Source: Boswellia sacra
Taxonomy: Eukaryota > Streptophyta > Magnoliopsida > Sapindales > Burseraceae
NCBI GenBank assembly: GCA_013180625.2
Contig: SNVD02011551.1
Coordinates: 1-64,000 of the forward strand
Reading direction: 5' to 3'
DNA length: 64,000 bases
Shown: in pieces, positions 37,140-48,968 of the stretch
How positions within the stretch are numbered: the first letter of the stretch is position 1
Layout: every line of letters starts with the position of its first letter
The notes under the pieces: model-generated
What the model was told of the DNA's origin: nothing
What the model saw: only the letters and a program-made list of their open reading frames with translations
Databases searched by the model: none
Made by a program: the position numbers and the translations under genes

Positions 37140-37941
37140 GGTAGAATGCCATGATAGAATTATCAAATCAAGGCCAGGATGCCATGATTTTGGATTATGG
37201 TTTTATAGTTTGATATACATGAATGTATTAATATACTATGATTAGAAACATGATTAGGATGATGCCATGAAGTGATGGTAGAGTCACATTGATGTTGAGG
37301 GACAATTACTTGTAATGAATGGATGTATAAGTATATGCTTGAAAATGCTTAATAGACATTAAATACACTCACATATCGTGATGAGGAATTTGTTATCTAC
37401 TGAGTCCCAAATTGACTATTTATATTTGATATTTGAATGTATGATTTATGTGAATGAATGATATATTTGAAGCATTAAAGTAGAATTTTCTTTATTTGTT
37501 GAAGACGAATGCAATCCTCTCCCCTATCCCCCATGTTTGAAAGGAAATGTAATCGATTCTCCTCCCTCTTTCTATGAATGAATTTGTAGCTATTATTTGA
37601 TTGAATAATCACCTCACATGCTTAATAAAGATAAAAATGGAAATGTGTGTAAAATGAACAACTTAGGTGGATTGTATGTCAATATGAGGCATTTTTATTT
37701 GGTGTACGGGTCAAATGACTCGTACCTAACTTTTCGAACTCATCTTTGAAGGGATAAGGGTAGTTTAGGTCCTGAAGTGAGGGATCGAATTGCCCCTATT
37801 TATTCCCAATTGAATAATTGGATGGTAACTCTATTCCTCCAAACATACCTATGACTCGTTTGTATTCTCTTAAGTCTCGATAGAGGTTTTGATACAGTGT
37901 TATGGTCATAAATACTCTAGTGGGATGAAAGCCCAGTTCAT
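37140..37941 (+). repeat. Partial LTR, family 2 (3' part)
   Basis: It begins inside the 'tagaatgccatgat' repeats of the family and runs to GCCCAGTTCATA. It corresponds to the last 800 bases of the solo LTR at 6577-8527. The 5' part is missing at the junction with the family-1 LTR. Confidence 0.75.
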
Positions 37942-38448
37942 AGCCATGCTTTAGTTTGTCATTTACAATAGATGTTCTTTGTGTTTAAATCAATTGCTCA
38001 TTATTTTAATCTTAAATCTTTTTATCATTGCTATCTTCTAAGAGCTTGCTTTAATCTACCTAAATCCATTATATTTCCTCTTTCTCCTTTCTTTCAATGT
38101 TCTATTTTCTATTTAATTCCTGATTATGGGAAGGAAAAGGTGCACGCCTACTTGATACAGACGTGCATCTATAGTCAGCTTACTATCGGAGGCCCATGCC
38201 TGTTCCAATCACTTCCAAAATCTAACTTTTTTTACTTTTTCCTATTCTATCATCTTTATGTGCTTAATGATTTTATTAATTGATTGCTTTAAATGACATT
38301 ATCAGTCTTTTTCATCAAATGCATAAATATCTTCTTCTGCCTTTGGTCTTCCCTTTGAGATATACATGTCCTAGTTAGTTTGAATCATCCCATGAAATCT
38401 CAAGTTTGTTGTAGGCATGTGATCTTTCAAAATTTTTGTGCTGACAGC
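37942..38448. other. Spacer between LTR fragments, nothing recognised
   Basis: About 500 bases with no similarity to the other repeats in the window that I can see. The 103-codon open stretch at 37972-38283 is Phe/Leu/Tyr-rich and looks like chance in AT-rich DNA. Confidence 0.3.
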
Positions 38449-40201
38449 TATAGACAATTGATTTTTGAGTCTCCATGATGAATGAAGAGCAAAGAAAATG
38501 GCCAACATGCCGTTGGAAACCAAAGGAAGAAGGTTGAGGAAAAATTGACTGAAAGCTTAAAAAATTGACATATGAGATTGAAAAAATCACAAAAACTAAT
38601 TGAAGAGAAATCCGATAATAACTCATATACTGTTATAAAGCTATGAATGTCTAGTTTTCACCAACTGACGGTTAAAGGGCTATCCTACCACCGACTGGTG
38701 GCTCTCCCTTTAATTTTGGTAAATTTCGTTCGCAACCTTCCTTTTTTGTTTCTTTGCTTCCTTTTTTATCTCAACCTTTCAACTATATGAACCCCCCTGG
38801 CTCACTTTTCAAGACACATCAAAATCATCTCTTCTATTTCTTTAAGATACACTTAAGAATTCAATGAGTCTTTTTTGATTCAATAGTTTTTCGGGCATTC
38901 TATTGCTCTAAACTCGGAAAGAGTACGTCTTAAGAGCAATCCTCTCTTGTCCCTCCTCCTTTTTTCTTTATTTTTCTTGCATAGAATTAAGCATGTTTAA
39001 ATTTATTTATGCTTAGAATAAGTATGTTTAGGATTTGTTTTTATGCTTAGAAGCATGTTTAGGATTTTATGAATTGTTTAATCCTCATTTGTTTTGTAAG
39101 GTGGAAATGCATGTCAAGGTAAGTCGTCTTCCTCTCCTTTATTAGAAAAATGTTTATGAGTTTATTTCATTTGCAAATGCTTAGAATCATGCTTAGCAGC
39201 ACATGATTAGAATCACTCTATGAATTGAACTTATGATTGTTTTGAAGCAGGCCAGGAAATAGCATAAAATAGGCAAGAATTACTTTGATTGATTGAATTG
39301 CCATATTGATTGCTTGAATTGAGTAGAGTAGCCATGATTGTTATTGATTGAATTAGGCTAAAAATGTCATGGTTTGCTATAATTACTAGACTAGAATTTT
39401 CATGCTTAGGCAGAATTACTGTGATAAAAAAATATCAAATCTAGGTAGAAATGCCATGATTATAGATTATGGCTTTGTATTGAATTTAATTGGTTGATTG
39501 ATTTTATTTTAAATAATTACCGTGTTTAGAAGTGTAATTGAATAATTATGATCGAATGATGTCATGAAAGAGGCTTGACAAACATTGAATAGACTCACAT
39601 ATGGTGATGAAGAATTCCTTATTTATCGAATCTCGAATTGAATGTTTTTTTTTTAATACTTGATATGCCTTAATATGAATGTGATATTTTGAAGTGTTTA
39701 GAAGTATAATTACTCTATTTATTTGTTGAATAACAAATTGATGTAATTCTATCCCTTATACCCATGTTTGCAAGGAAATGCAACTCTATTCTCCTCCATC
39801 TTTCTTTGTACGTATATACAATTACCATGGTTGAAAATCACCTTATTTGTTTAGTGAAGATAAAACTGAAAATGTGTGCATAAAATGAACAACTTAAATG
39901 GACTGTATAACAGCTTAAGCTATTTTTATTTGGTATACCCTAGTAGAGGCCGAATTTTGATCCGAACGAGGTGAATGGCTTGTACCTAACTTCCTAAACC
40001 TATCTCTAAAGGGACGAGGGTGGTTTTAGTCCTAAAGCGAGGGATTGGATTGCCCCCATTCATTCCCAATTGAAAAATTGGGTAGCGACTCCATTCTCCA
40101 GACGTGCCCATAGCTCATTTGTGTTCCCTTAAGTCTCGAAAAAGGCTTTGACACAGTGTCATGGTCGCAAACGCTTTGACGGGATGAAAGCCCCGTTCAT
40201 A
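38449..40201 (+). repeat. LTR, family 2 (1,753 bp)
   Basis: Complete copy beginning TATAGACAATTG and ending CCCCGTTCATA, similar to the solo LTR at 6577-8527 throughout. Unlike the solo LTR it is followed by a primer-site-like sequence, so it was a 5' LTR. Confidence 0.8.
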
Positions 40202-40202
40202 G

Positions 40203-40220
40203 TGGCGATTCCACTAGCGA
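40203..40220 (+). promoter_or_regulatory. Primer binding site-like sequence after family-2 LTR
   Basis: TGGCGATTCCACTAGCGA begins two bases after the LTR end. It has the TGG start expected for a tRNA 3' CCA, and its form resembles primer sites of Tat/Ogre-type elements. I cannot say which tRNA it matches. Confidence 0.45.
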
Positions 40221-40339
40221 TAATAGAAGTTGATTCTAATTGGGATACCAAATTCTAATGGCTTACTTTGTTGTTTTGAGTCCTTACATCACTGCACATT
40301 GCATACAATGAGCATGAATTGCTTAAACTAGTTGGGGGG
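40221..40339 (+). other. Recombinant junction ending in a polypurine tract
   Basis: About 100 bases join the 5' leader of a family-2 element to the 3' end of a family-1 element. The last bases (aaactagttgggggg, 40325-40339) are the family-1 polypurine tract. No gene is present. Confidence 0.5.
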
Positions 40340-41868
40340 TGTGATGAACACTTAAATATGCATGTTTAATAAGAGTTTAGTTCATCATATTGCATTAATA
40401 GTGTCATTAAATTCCTCAACTTAAGCATATTTGTAGCATTTGCATCTTTGGAATTAATTTCTCTTAATTTTGGTTTTGTTGCAGGTTCGGTAAAATGAGC
40501 ATAACTTTCTATTTATAGATCAGAATGGTGCAAATCTTAATGTTTTGGAAAGCTGATTCAATTATCTACAAGATTGCATTTCACCATCATCATCAAATTC
40601 GGGCTCTTAGTGGACCAAAATTGGGCTTGAAGTGAACCCATCTACAGTCTCGGCCCAGTCTGACCAGGCCTCAGTATTTGGATCGTATCTCTCAAAATAC
40701 GTATCCAAATGGTGCAAATCAATATGTTCTAGAAATCTGAGAGAAATATATACAACTTTCATGAAGACATGTGATTAAAATTCACAACATTTCGATGTCA
40801 AAATTGATGGTCAAAGTCGGTGCCTAATGATCCCAATTGTCAAAGATATTTAAAACTAATATTTGATAATTATGCCCTTGTAATTTGACAAGTTTGCCCC
40901 TGGATGTATCTATAAATAGAGGTGCCTTGTGACCCATTAGGGCATCTTGGCCTTGGTTGGAACATTTTGGCTTTGGCTAGGATCTTGTATTGTGTTTTGT
41001 GTGTTTATGTTATTAATGAATTTCCTTTTTCTTACATTTTTTTTCTTTCTATTATAATGTTCTTCTAATTTCTCTTTTGCTAAGGTGAAAGGGTGAAACC
41101 CTTGATATGAGAATAAGGATTCTCTAACCCTTAATATGTGCTTAATAATCTTAATCGTATAATGTTTATTCAATATGATTTATATTTAATTTCTTAATCA
41201 ATCTTGACACCACTCGTAAAGTGGAGGTCTTGATCCGTTGTCGACAATCCTTGGCACATCAAATGCTTGGATCCTTTCTAGAAGATGTATGGTTCTTCCT
41301 TATCGACACGAATCTAGTAAGGAACCTTGATTTGTTGTAGACATATGATGATTGGCACATTGGATGCTTGAACCCATTTACAAGAAGTGGTATAAATATT
41401 GGTAATGAAACAAATATAATTCATATAACTAAAATGGGCTAATTATCATTATTCGAAATATTAAGGGCGGATCCCCTAACCTTAGCTATCATTATTATTG
41501 TGTTAATTTCTCCTGTATTTTAATTATTCTATTGTTTATTAACTTTTTATTTTATTTACTATGGTAGGTTCTACCACCTTATGAAATTGTTCTTTAATTT
41601 ACTATGGTTGGTTATACCACCTATTTCCATGGATGGTTTTACCTCCTCTTGCTTTTTGTTTATATTTGAATGGTCGGTAATACCACCTACCATCTTACAT
41701 ACTTGTTGATATTATCATGTCACCTCTTTGAATCATCCATATCACATTTGTTTAGCTTATAATTTGTAACGCTTAAATTCCCTTCCTCGTGGATCGACCC
41801 TGGTCTCTCCGGGTTTTATTACTTCGACACTCCTATACTTGGGAGACAATCCTTTTTCGGATGTGTCA
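40340..41868 (+). repeat. LTR, family 1 (1,529 bp)
   Basis: It runs from TGTGATGAACAC to GGATGTGTCA. A polypurine tract lies immediately left and a primer binding site immediately right, so it is joined to a 3' internal end on one side and a 5' internal start on the other. Confidence 0.85.
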
Positions 41869-41875
41869 AAGTTTT

Positions 41876-41893
41876 TGGCGCCGTTGCCGGGGA
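41876..41893 (+). promoter_or_regulatory. Primer binding site, tRNA-Asp type
   Basis: TGGCGCCGTTGCCGGGGA is complementary to the 3' end of plant tRNA-Asp as commonly found in Athila-type elements. It starts seven bases after the LTR. Confidence 0.85.
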
Positions 41894-41966
41894 AGGTAAA
41901 AATTGGCATGCAAAATTGTAAGTATTCTCTTTTCTCATCTTAGATCTAAATTTTTTATTTTTTTGT

Positions 41967-43783
41967 GTGTTCACCTTTTCCTCTCCCTTCTTCTCTCTTT
42001 CTTGCATGAAAATTTGGTCACGAACATCTAGTGGTAGACTTGTTAGAAAAACATCATCTTCCTTAGAAAACATGGCCGACAATCATGAGGAAATATTCAC
42101 GGATGAATGGGACAACCGTTCGCAACAAAATGATCAAAACCAACGAAGAACCCTCACAGACTACATGAATCCGGTAAGGACTAGTGCACCATCTTGTGTA
42201 GTTTCTCCTCCAGATTCAATCCATTTCAATTTCAAACCAAGTTTTGTTCGACTTCTACCCACCTTTCATGGGCTTGACATGGAGAACCATATTCGCACTT
42301 GAAAATCTTTGAAGAGGTATGTAACTCCTACACTAACCCAAATTGTAGCATAAACACCATTAGATTAAAGCTTTTTCCTTTTTCTTTAAAAGATAAAGCT
42401 AGAACATGGCTACAAAATTTGAGGTCGAATTCCATCAGTTCATGGGATGAGATGAAACAACAATTTTTGAAAAAAAAATTTTCCTACCCATAGAACAAAT
42501 TCTCTTAAAAGACAAATTTCTGATTTCTCTCAAAAACAAGGAGAAACCCTTTACCAATGTTGGGATAGGTATAAGGAACTACTTAATACCTGTCCTTACC
42601 ATGGGTTTGAAACTTGGAGAATAGTTGCACACTTCTATGAAGGGTTAACACCTCAAGATAGGCAACTAGTAGAAATAATGTGTAATGGAGAATTTAAAGA
42701 AAAAGACCCTGAGGAAGCACTTGACTTCCTAGATTCCTTGGCAGAAAAGGCACAAAATTGGGACACTGCTAGCACCTATGAGGTACCAGGCAAGGCCTCA
42801 ACCTCGACATCCAATAGAGGCATTTACAACCTTAGGGAAGACCATGACCTTCAAGCCAAATTTGCATCCCTAGCTAGAAAAGTCGAGGCTTTAGAGATGA
42901 AAAAGAGTGGTCAATTGAAATCTATTCAAGAAAATGTCTGTAAAATTTGTGATGACAATGACCATTCTACTGATGATTGCCCAACTTTGCCTGCCTTTAG
43001 GGAATGTCTCAATGAAGAAGCCAATGCCTTGAACACTTTCAAAAGGCCAAATCACAATCCATATTCACAAACCTACAATCCTGGTTGGAGAAATCATCCA
43101 AATTTTAGTTGAAAAAATGACAATCATGCACAATCTTCACAAGTCCCTTTTCAAACACAACAAAAATTTCAAAATTCTCATGATCATGCATATGCTCCTC
43201 CTTCAAAGAATGACCTTGAAGAAACATTGCATTCATTCATTACAAAGCAAGAGACTTTCAATAGTCAAACTGCTCAAATATTTGCAAATTTGTCAGAAAC
43301 TCTTACAAAATTTGCATCTACATTTAGCATCCAAGAGAAGGAAAAATTTCCTTCACAAACATTGCAAAACCCCAACGATCAATCTAACTCAAATTTAGGG
43401 AGTTCAAATAACCATTATTTTGACCAAGCCAAGTCAGTCATGACCCTTCGCAATGGTAAGGTTGTTGAAAAACATATTCCTAACCCTTGTGAGAAAGAAG
43501 AAGAATCGATCTCTAAAGGGCAGGAAGAGGTTGCCAAACCAACACCTAGCGAAGAGGAAACTAAATCCTCATCTGTGCCTCCATTTCCTCAAGCATTAGC
43601 CACACAAAAGAAGCCAACTCACAATTCTGAAATCTTTAAAATTTTCAAACAGGTAAGGTCAACATTCCCTTGCTTGATGTGATCAAACAGGTACCTTCTT
43701 ATGCAAAATTTTTGAAAGACTTGTGCACTGTGAAAAGAAAACTGAATGTGAAAAAGAAGGCCTTTCTAGCCGAGCAAGTAAAG
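41967..43783 (+). pseudogene. Athila-like gag, broken
   Basis: Open segments at 41967-42302, 42299-42493, 42678-43112 and 43227-43682 form one gag interrupted by stops and frameshifts. The retrotransposon gag domain shows KPSFVRLLPTFHGLDMENHI, then LKLFPFSLKDKARTWLQNL and a downstream 'ALDFLDSLAEKAQNW'. A zinc knuckle C-x2-C-x4-H-x4-C (CKICDDNDHSTDDC) lies at 42939-42980. 'VMTLRNGKVV' (about 43437-43466) and, after a frameshift near 43655, 'IPLLDVIKQVPSYAKFLKDL' are hallmarks of Athila-type gag-protease linkers. The sequence breaks off near 43783 before the protease and RT, where Tat-type minisatellite begins. Inactive. Confidence 0.85.
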
Positions 43784-44136
43784 AAAAAGCCTGCTAAGTC
43801 AAAAACCTAAAAAGGTAACTTAGGTAAAAAGTAAGGCAAGCCCGCTAAGTTGAAAACCTGAAAGGGTAGCTTAGGGAAAAGTTAGGACAAAAAAAGAATA
43901 AAGAAAAAGCTTACTGAGCTGAAAACTCGAAAAGGGCAGCTTAGGCAAAACTTAGAGCATTAAAAAGAAAGAAAGAAAAGAAAAAGAAAAATGAACCCGC
44001 TAAGTAGAAAACCCGAAAAGGCAACTTACACAAAAATTAAGGATAAGAGAAAAATACCTAAAGAAGTAAAAGATTACCACCGAACCTTTGACTGAGATCA
44101 ATCTTGATGCAATCTGGTCTAATCAATGTTTCAAAG
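43784..44136 (+). repeat. Minisatellite of Tat-like 3' region, plus orientation
   Basis: Units of about 60-70 bases with the core 'gctaagttgaaaacccgaaaaggcagcttaggcaaaa' repeat at about 43790, 43850, 43915 and 43995, with A/G-rich spacers. The unit is followed by a block at 44046-44136. Both parts recur inverted at 52961-53345. Such arrays lie between pol and the LTR in Tat-type elements. Confidence 0.8.
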
Positions 44137-44766
44137 TGAATCAAAGGAACTCTCGTGAAACCAAGTCCCATCTGAGGAATGATGGTCACAAGGTATGGGT
44201 CATCAAGACCGTCTAGTGAGACCAATAGAAACTATGCAAGAAGGCAAAATTGAAGAAGTCGAAGCCAACCGGATGGGGTCCTATCCATCATCTCAAGCAA
44301 AGGCATGATGGAAGACAATGCCACTCTACCATTTCTGGTGTGAATACCCATGGTAGAAATTGGAAGGTTAAAAAAGTCGGCAAGATTGGATATCAACGGT
44401 GTCTTAACAACTAGCAAAATGATGCTTTGAGAACTGGATAAATCACAACCGAGTATGGCTAAGAATTTCTCATACAGGGGGCAAAGCTCTTGCCCATTGA
44501 AGTGGAAGAAGTGATCACGAGACAGAAGGTGATGCACTCCTTAAGAAAGGAATGTCAAGTTGCACAAGTCGAAGGAACTTTGAATTGTGCAGACTACAGG
44601 TCATCATCTTTTATAAGCTTTAAGAGAGGCTAAAGGGTCTTAAGAGAGGCCTCAAACATGTCGAAAAGTGCAAATAAGCATTGAGAAGCATGAACGAAAA
44701 TTAAAAAAATTGAGGAAGTGTTGGAATGTGTGAAAAATAGTAGAGAGGAGCAGCTCTTTTTATAGT
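44137..44766 (-). pseudogene. Antisense retroelement gene B, PMD/DUF7745-like N-terminal part
   Basis: A minus-strand open segment (44537-44232) encodes FHFNGQELCPLYEKFLAILG, then NLPISTMGIHTRNGRVALSS and DRTPSGWLRLLQFCLLA. This resembles aminotransferase-like/plant-mobile-domain ORFs (DUF7745 type) found in plant retroelements; the match is from memory of the family pattern, so tentative. Upstream on the minus strand is CACTATAAAAAGAG (about 44766-44753), a good TATA box. Its paralogue lies at 58805-59299. Both copies end at nearly the same point, so the element family carried a truncated gene. It is antisense to the retroelement that holds it. Confidence 0.6.
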
Positions 44767-44999
44767 GCAGGAAGGAGGTAGAAAAAGTCAAAGAAGGAAG
44801 GACTACCGACAGGTAGTGGAAGGACTATCGGTTGGCGATGGTTAAGGCAAAAGGCCCTCTAATTTCCTTTTTCGTGTGTTTTAGATTTTCAATTTACGTA
44901 CCGATGAGAAGTTTCAAGCATGCAACTTCCAGATTTTGTGATTTTGTTCAGAATTGAATAAATGATGATATAAAAACAAATTTGAATAAATTTGGATGT

Positions 45000-47426
45000 A
45001 AATTAGTCAAAATATGCTCAGTTTAAGAAGCAATGAATGAAGCTAAAAATAGAAAATTTTCACTAAATTTGTTCATACAACTCATTGCTTTGATTATACA
45101 TCATGAAAATCCTAAGCATAAAAGTTTATACATTGATGCTAAATGGATAAAAAAAAAAGAAATCAACATAGAGAAAAATGATGGCGATAGTACTTACTTA
45201 TCACCATCATCATCATCATCAACAAAAAATGTAGCAATCTGGACCTGAATGAGCCCAATCTCTCACTTCAAACAAGCAATCTCCTGATGACTTATCTGAT
45301 CCAAGCAAGGAGCGTATATTTAGAAAAACTATTAAGATAGAAATCATGCATATATGAAGCATAGAGTATTGTTTTATCTAATACTGGTGAGACTTCTGCA
45401 AGACATACCCATGAGAAGCAACTTGCATTCAAAAGACATGCTCTATGGAAGATCATGGTACCTACATTGCATTGCATTTACATGACTAACAGATATTTGA
45501 AGAATACTAGAAAACTTGAAGAATACATAGTCAGATGACTTACTAGAGTGGTATCATGAGGAACGAAAGGAACAAGCATGGTCAGATCCTTCATAATCAC
45601 ATGGCTATTGATCTACCCACTAGCATCCCATATGTAGACTACATTGTTAGGGTAGGCCTAGAGGTCACCAATCACATGACCAACTGAAATGTCGAAGTAG
45701 TTGTAGGGGCTAGAGGCAAATGTTGCTGCTTAATAGTAGTAGCAAAAGAGGCAGATATGCTAGTGTCAGAGGAAGAAACACTACCACCACGACTGGAAGA
45801 GCCACAAGCAGCACTAGCACAGAGATGGGCAATGCCATCAGCAGTTTGACCTAGCCTAGAATACAGCAATATGGCTCGAGCCCACTTTGCATAGGAAATT
45901 ATCGCCACGGGGAACTCAATCTCACTTGAGGGAATCCTAGTAGTGTAAACGATCACCTCTGGCTCTATAGCCAGGTTAGCAAAATCTATCATCAAAACTA
46001 GTGGAGAAGGAGGAATCTAATGGTCTGGACCCCAAAACCAATCTTAGACTTAGTCACCTAGATACCACACCATGCTACCAAGGCATGGAAAAAGGATGTT
46101 GCTTCTAGTAGCCAACCAACCTTCAACGGGCCCCCACCACTCAAAACGAATATGAAAAGGATAGAAATGTGGTTGGATTATGACATAAATAAAAATTAAA
46201 ATTCGATTACCTTGTCCTAGGTCATCGTGCGAATGTGATCACGAAAGAAGTATAGCTTGTGAGATCTCTCGAGCTTTGCACGATGTGCAACCCACCTCTT
46301 CATCCATGGGAAAGAAAAGTCCTAAAAAGCAGGAAGTAGGGAAGGTAAGATGCCTAACTTGTAGACTCACATTTGTTATAAACAAGACAGAAACAAACAT
46401 AGAATTTATACAGACAAAACATGAAGAAAAAATTACATCAAGTAGAGGAGCGAAGCTAGCGATCGCAGTGATGCCTCAACATGAACGATCTAAGCCAAAG
46501 TATAATTAGACGAAAGCAGCACAGCCCCAATCAAAAGTTCTCACTTGGTCAAGATCCTAAACGGTAGGAAGCAGGGTCAAGAAGGTAGTGTTTGACGCAT
46601 TAGCAAAAAGCGTCAAACAGAGTAGGTACACGATGAAGCTAGATGCATACTAATTCACCTTGATTGAAGTCAGGTCTGATCTCCTCTTCTAGTATTTGTA
46701 CAATGCAGTGTATCGAATCGTGATATTGTTCTTGCTCTACACATCACACCCAAGAAGTTGAGGAACCAAATTTCCTTGATCTCTCAAGTCCCCCATGTAA
46801 GCATCGATAGGTATAGCCTGCCCGCCACATGGAAGGTTGATCAGAGCGGCAATGTTAAATGTTGTGACAGTCATCTCACTAATCAGAAGATGGAAAGTGT
46901 GAGTCGTGTCCATCCACTTCTAACATAGAGTAGCCAATGCTCAATGATTGGTGTGCTGAGAGGCATTTGGAAGAGAAGTGATAAACTCGTAGAAGCCGAA
47001 AATAGCAATCCTATTCCTAACAGTCTCATTCCCTATCTTTAAGAAGCAATTGTGGGCTCCAGAAAATGACCCACCCATCTTGTACTCATAAAAGTCCTAA
47101 GGAAAGAAATTGAATTCTCTACATGAATACATGCCTAGAAAACTCCTAAAAAATGAAACACTAAAGAATGAAGAATAATGCATACCTGGTTGATCGCGTG
47201 GGAATCCACATCGTAGGCAACAAGCACGTCTTAGTCTTTTGGAAGATCTCTTAACGTCGATCTCCAGAGTGGATCTCTCTCATTCAAGTCAAGATGGACT
47301 GGACGACCCACCATTAGAAAGAGGAAGTCAAGACAAACACGTAAGAGAAAACCAGAGGCAAATCGGATAAAAAATGAAAAAATGGTGCACGAATGAAACG
47401 GAGGAAGACAAAAGGTCCTTATATAG
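45000..47426 (-). pseudogene. Antisense plant mobile domain (PMD, PF10536-like) gene A
   Basis: The minus strand has TATATAA at about 47425-47419, ATG at 47314 (MVGRPVHLDLNERDPLWRST), an in-frame TAA near 47228, and a splice donor near 47188. The next exon (about 47110-46750) reads DFYEYKMGGSFSGAHNCFLK, NETVRNRIAIFGFYEFITSL and then the PMD core DTTHTFHLLISEMTVTTFNI followed by ALINLPCGGQAIPIDAYMGD. Further open pieces follow at 45995-45672 and about 45670-45550 (YPNNVVYIW, DTTLVS). PMD proteins in Arabidopsis (MAIN, MAIL1) act in silencing and genome stability, and PMDs are common in plant transposons. This copy has stops, so it is a pseudogene. It runs antisense to the retroelement. Confidence 0.7.
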
Positions 47427-48188
47427 ACCCTCCACCACAGAGCGGCTGTCAACTGACTATTAGCTGACAGTCAAACCGTCGACCACCAGTCCTCCCATAG
47501 TCGACTGGCTATCCCTTGAATAAGGGAACGATGGTAAAAAGCCAAGGAAAAAAAGAGGAAAAGAAAAGAAAAAGAAAAAGAAAGAAAGAAAAAGTAGAAG
47601 AAGAAGAAAGAAAAGAAGAAAGAATAAAAGAAAAAAATAGAGAGAAATAAAAATGAGAAAAAGAAAAGAAAATAGAAGAACAACTCTACATTGACCTTAG
47701 GACACTAAGAGAATTTTCAAACATGCCGGTGAAAAGCAATCAACCATTGCAATAATTTAGCCACTCATAAAGAAAGAAGAGTATTATCAGTCAATAGATT
47801 CTTTGTCTGGTCCACAAGGGAGAATTCCTCCAAGAACTAGAAAGTAGTCTATTGAAGAACATCCCAAATGAGGTAATGATTGAATTAATTTTTTATCAAG
47901 AGATGTTTGATATTTTGTAGGAATTTACAAGGATGATGAAAAGAACCCCAATAAACCCGAGAATCAACAACCTGACATGAACTCCCCCAGTGAAGGGTCC
48001 TATAAATGAAAAATCTAAAGAGATCAAGAACAAAGAATGTCAAAGCATAGTGAATCAAGAATTTTACCCCAGTGGACTAAAAGAAATCAAGAACAGAGTC
48101 AAGAATACTCAGAAAAGGAGTATGAAACCCAACGAATGTAAAGTCTAAATAGTCCAAAGAAGAATGAAGAAAGTTGAAGGCAAGAAGA
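47427..48188. other. Retroelement region with purine-rich tract
   Basis: Between the antisense gene's TATA box and the tandem repeats. 47537-47690 is an almost pure A/G tract (aagaaaaagaaag units), which explains the Phe-rich chance ORF on the minus strand. Elsewhere there are only frame-broken remnants. Confidence 0.5.
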
Positions 48189-48835
48189 ATGAAAAGGTCT
48201 ATGATACCCAATAGGCATGCATTAGAAAAAACCCTAAGAAGTAGGTGCACTTAAGAGTATTTTAAGCATTTAGAATATATACAATACCTAAAAAGAGACG
48301 CATCGAAGAGTGTTTTCAACCCTAGGAAGTAAGTGCACGTAAGAGTGTTTTCAACCCTTAGAATAGGCAGAAGCCCTCAGAAGAGGTGCACTGAAGAGTA
48401 TTGAAAACCCTAAGAAGTAGGTACACTTAAGACTGCTAACAAACCCTAGGTAGTAGCTACACTAAAGAGTCTTTCATCTTAGAATTGTAAGGATACACTT
48501 CATGCATTAGAAAAATGCATTTGTCTACACTACACGATTGCACATTATGCATTATAAAGATACACCTATCTATGCTAGAAGAGTACATATCATGCATTAG
48601 AAGAATGCATTTGTCTGAACTAGAAGAGTGTACATTATGCATCATAAGGATGCACCTGTTCGCACTAGAAGAGTGCATATCATGCCTTAAAAGAATGCAT
48701 TCTTCTACATTAGAAGAGTGCACATTTTTCACGCTCGAAGAAATGCATTTCTTGCATTAGAAGGATGCACTCTAGCCCTTGAGTGGGCACATCAGCCCTT
48801 GAGTGGGCACACTAGCCCTTATGTGGGCACACCTC
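48189..48835 (+). repeat. Three adjacent minisatellite arrays
   Basis: The first (about 48225-48470) has 'aaccctaagaagtaggtgcacttaagagtattttc' units, about five copies. The second (about 48495-48770) has 'ttagaagaatgcattt..ctacactagaagagtgcacattatgca' units of about 42 bases. The third (48774-48833) has three copies of 'agcccttgagtgggcaca..'. They lie just upstream of a family-2 LTR, where Tat-type elements often hold tandem arrays. The open frames across them on both strands are repeat artefacts. Confidence 0.75.
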
Positions 48836-48968
48836 TTTTGCAGAAATTGAAAGGGGAAATTAGATGATGAAAGGTCTGACAAAATGTAGATGAAGGCAAA
48901 GATGCTAGTATGAGAAGAAGAAAACGAAGTAATAATACTTTGTCAATTTTCCAAAGTAGAGGGCAAGC

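Noticed and set aside
41876..41893. Sequence like part of a tRNA
   Set aside because: It is the primer binding site complementary to a tRNA 3' end; no cloverleaf surrounds it.
47471..47683. Phe-rich ORF on the minus strand
   Set aside because: It is the antisense of an A/G tract; low complexity only.
48457..48760. ORFs on both strands with repeated His/Cys/Met motifs resembling a metal-binding repeat protein
   Set aside because: A 42-bp tandem array, whose unit is a multiple of three, yields repeat peptides on both strands; no start signal or domain supports coding.
48189..48835. CRISPR-like direct repeats
   Set aside because: This is plant nuclear DNA, units are contiguous minisatellites without unique spacers, and no cas gene is present.
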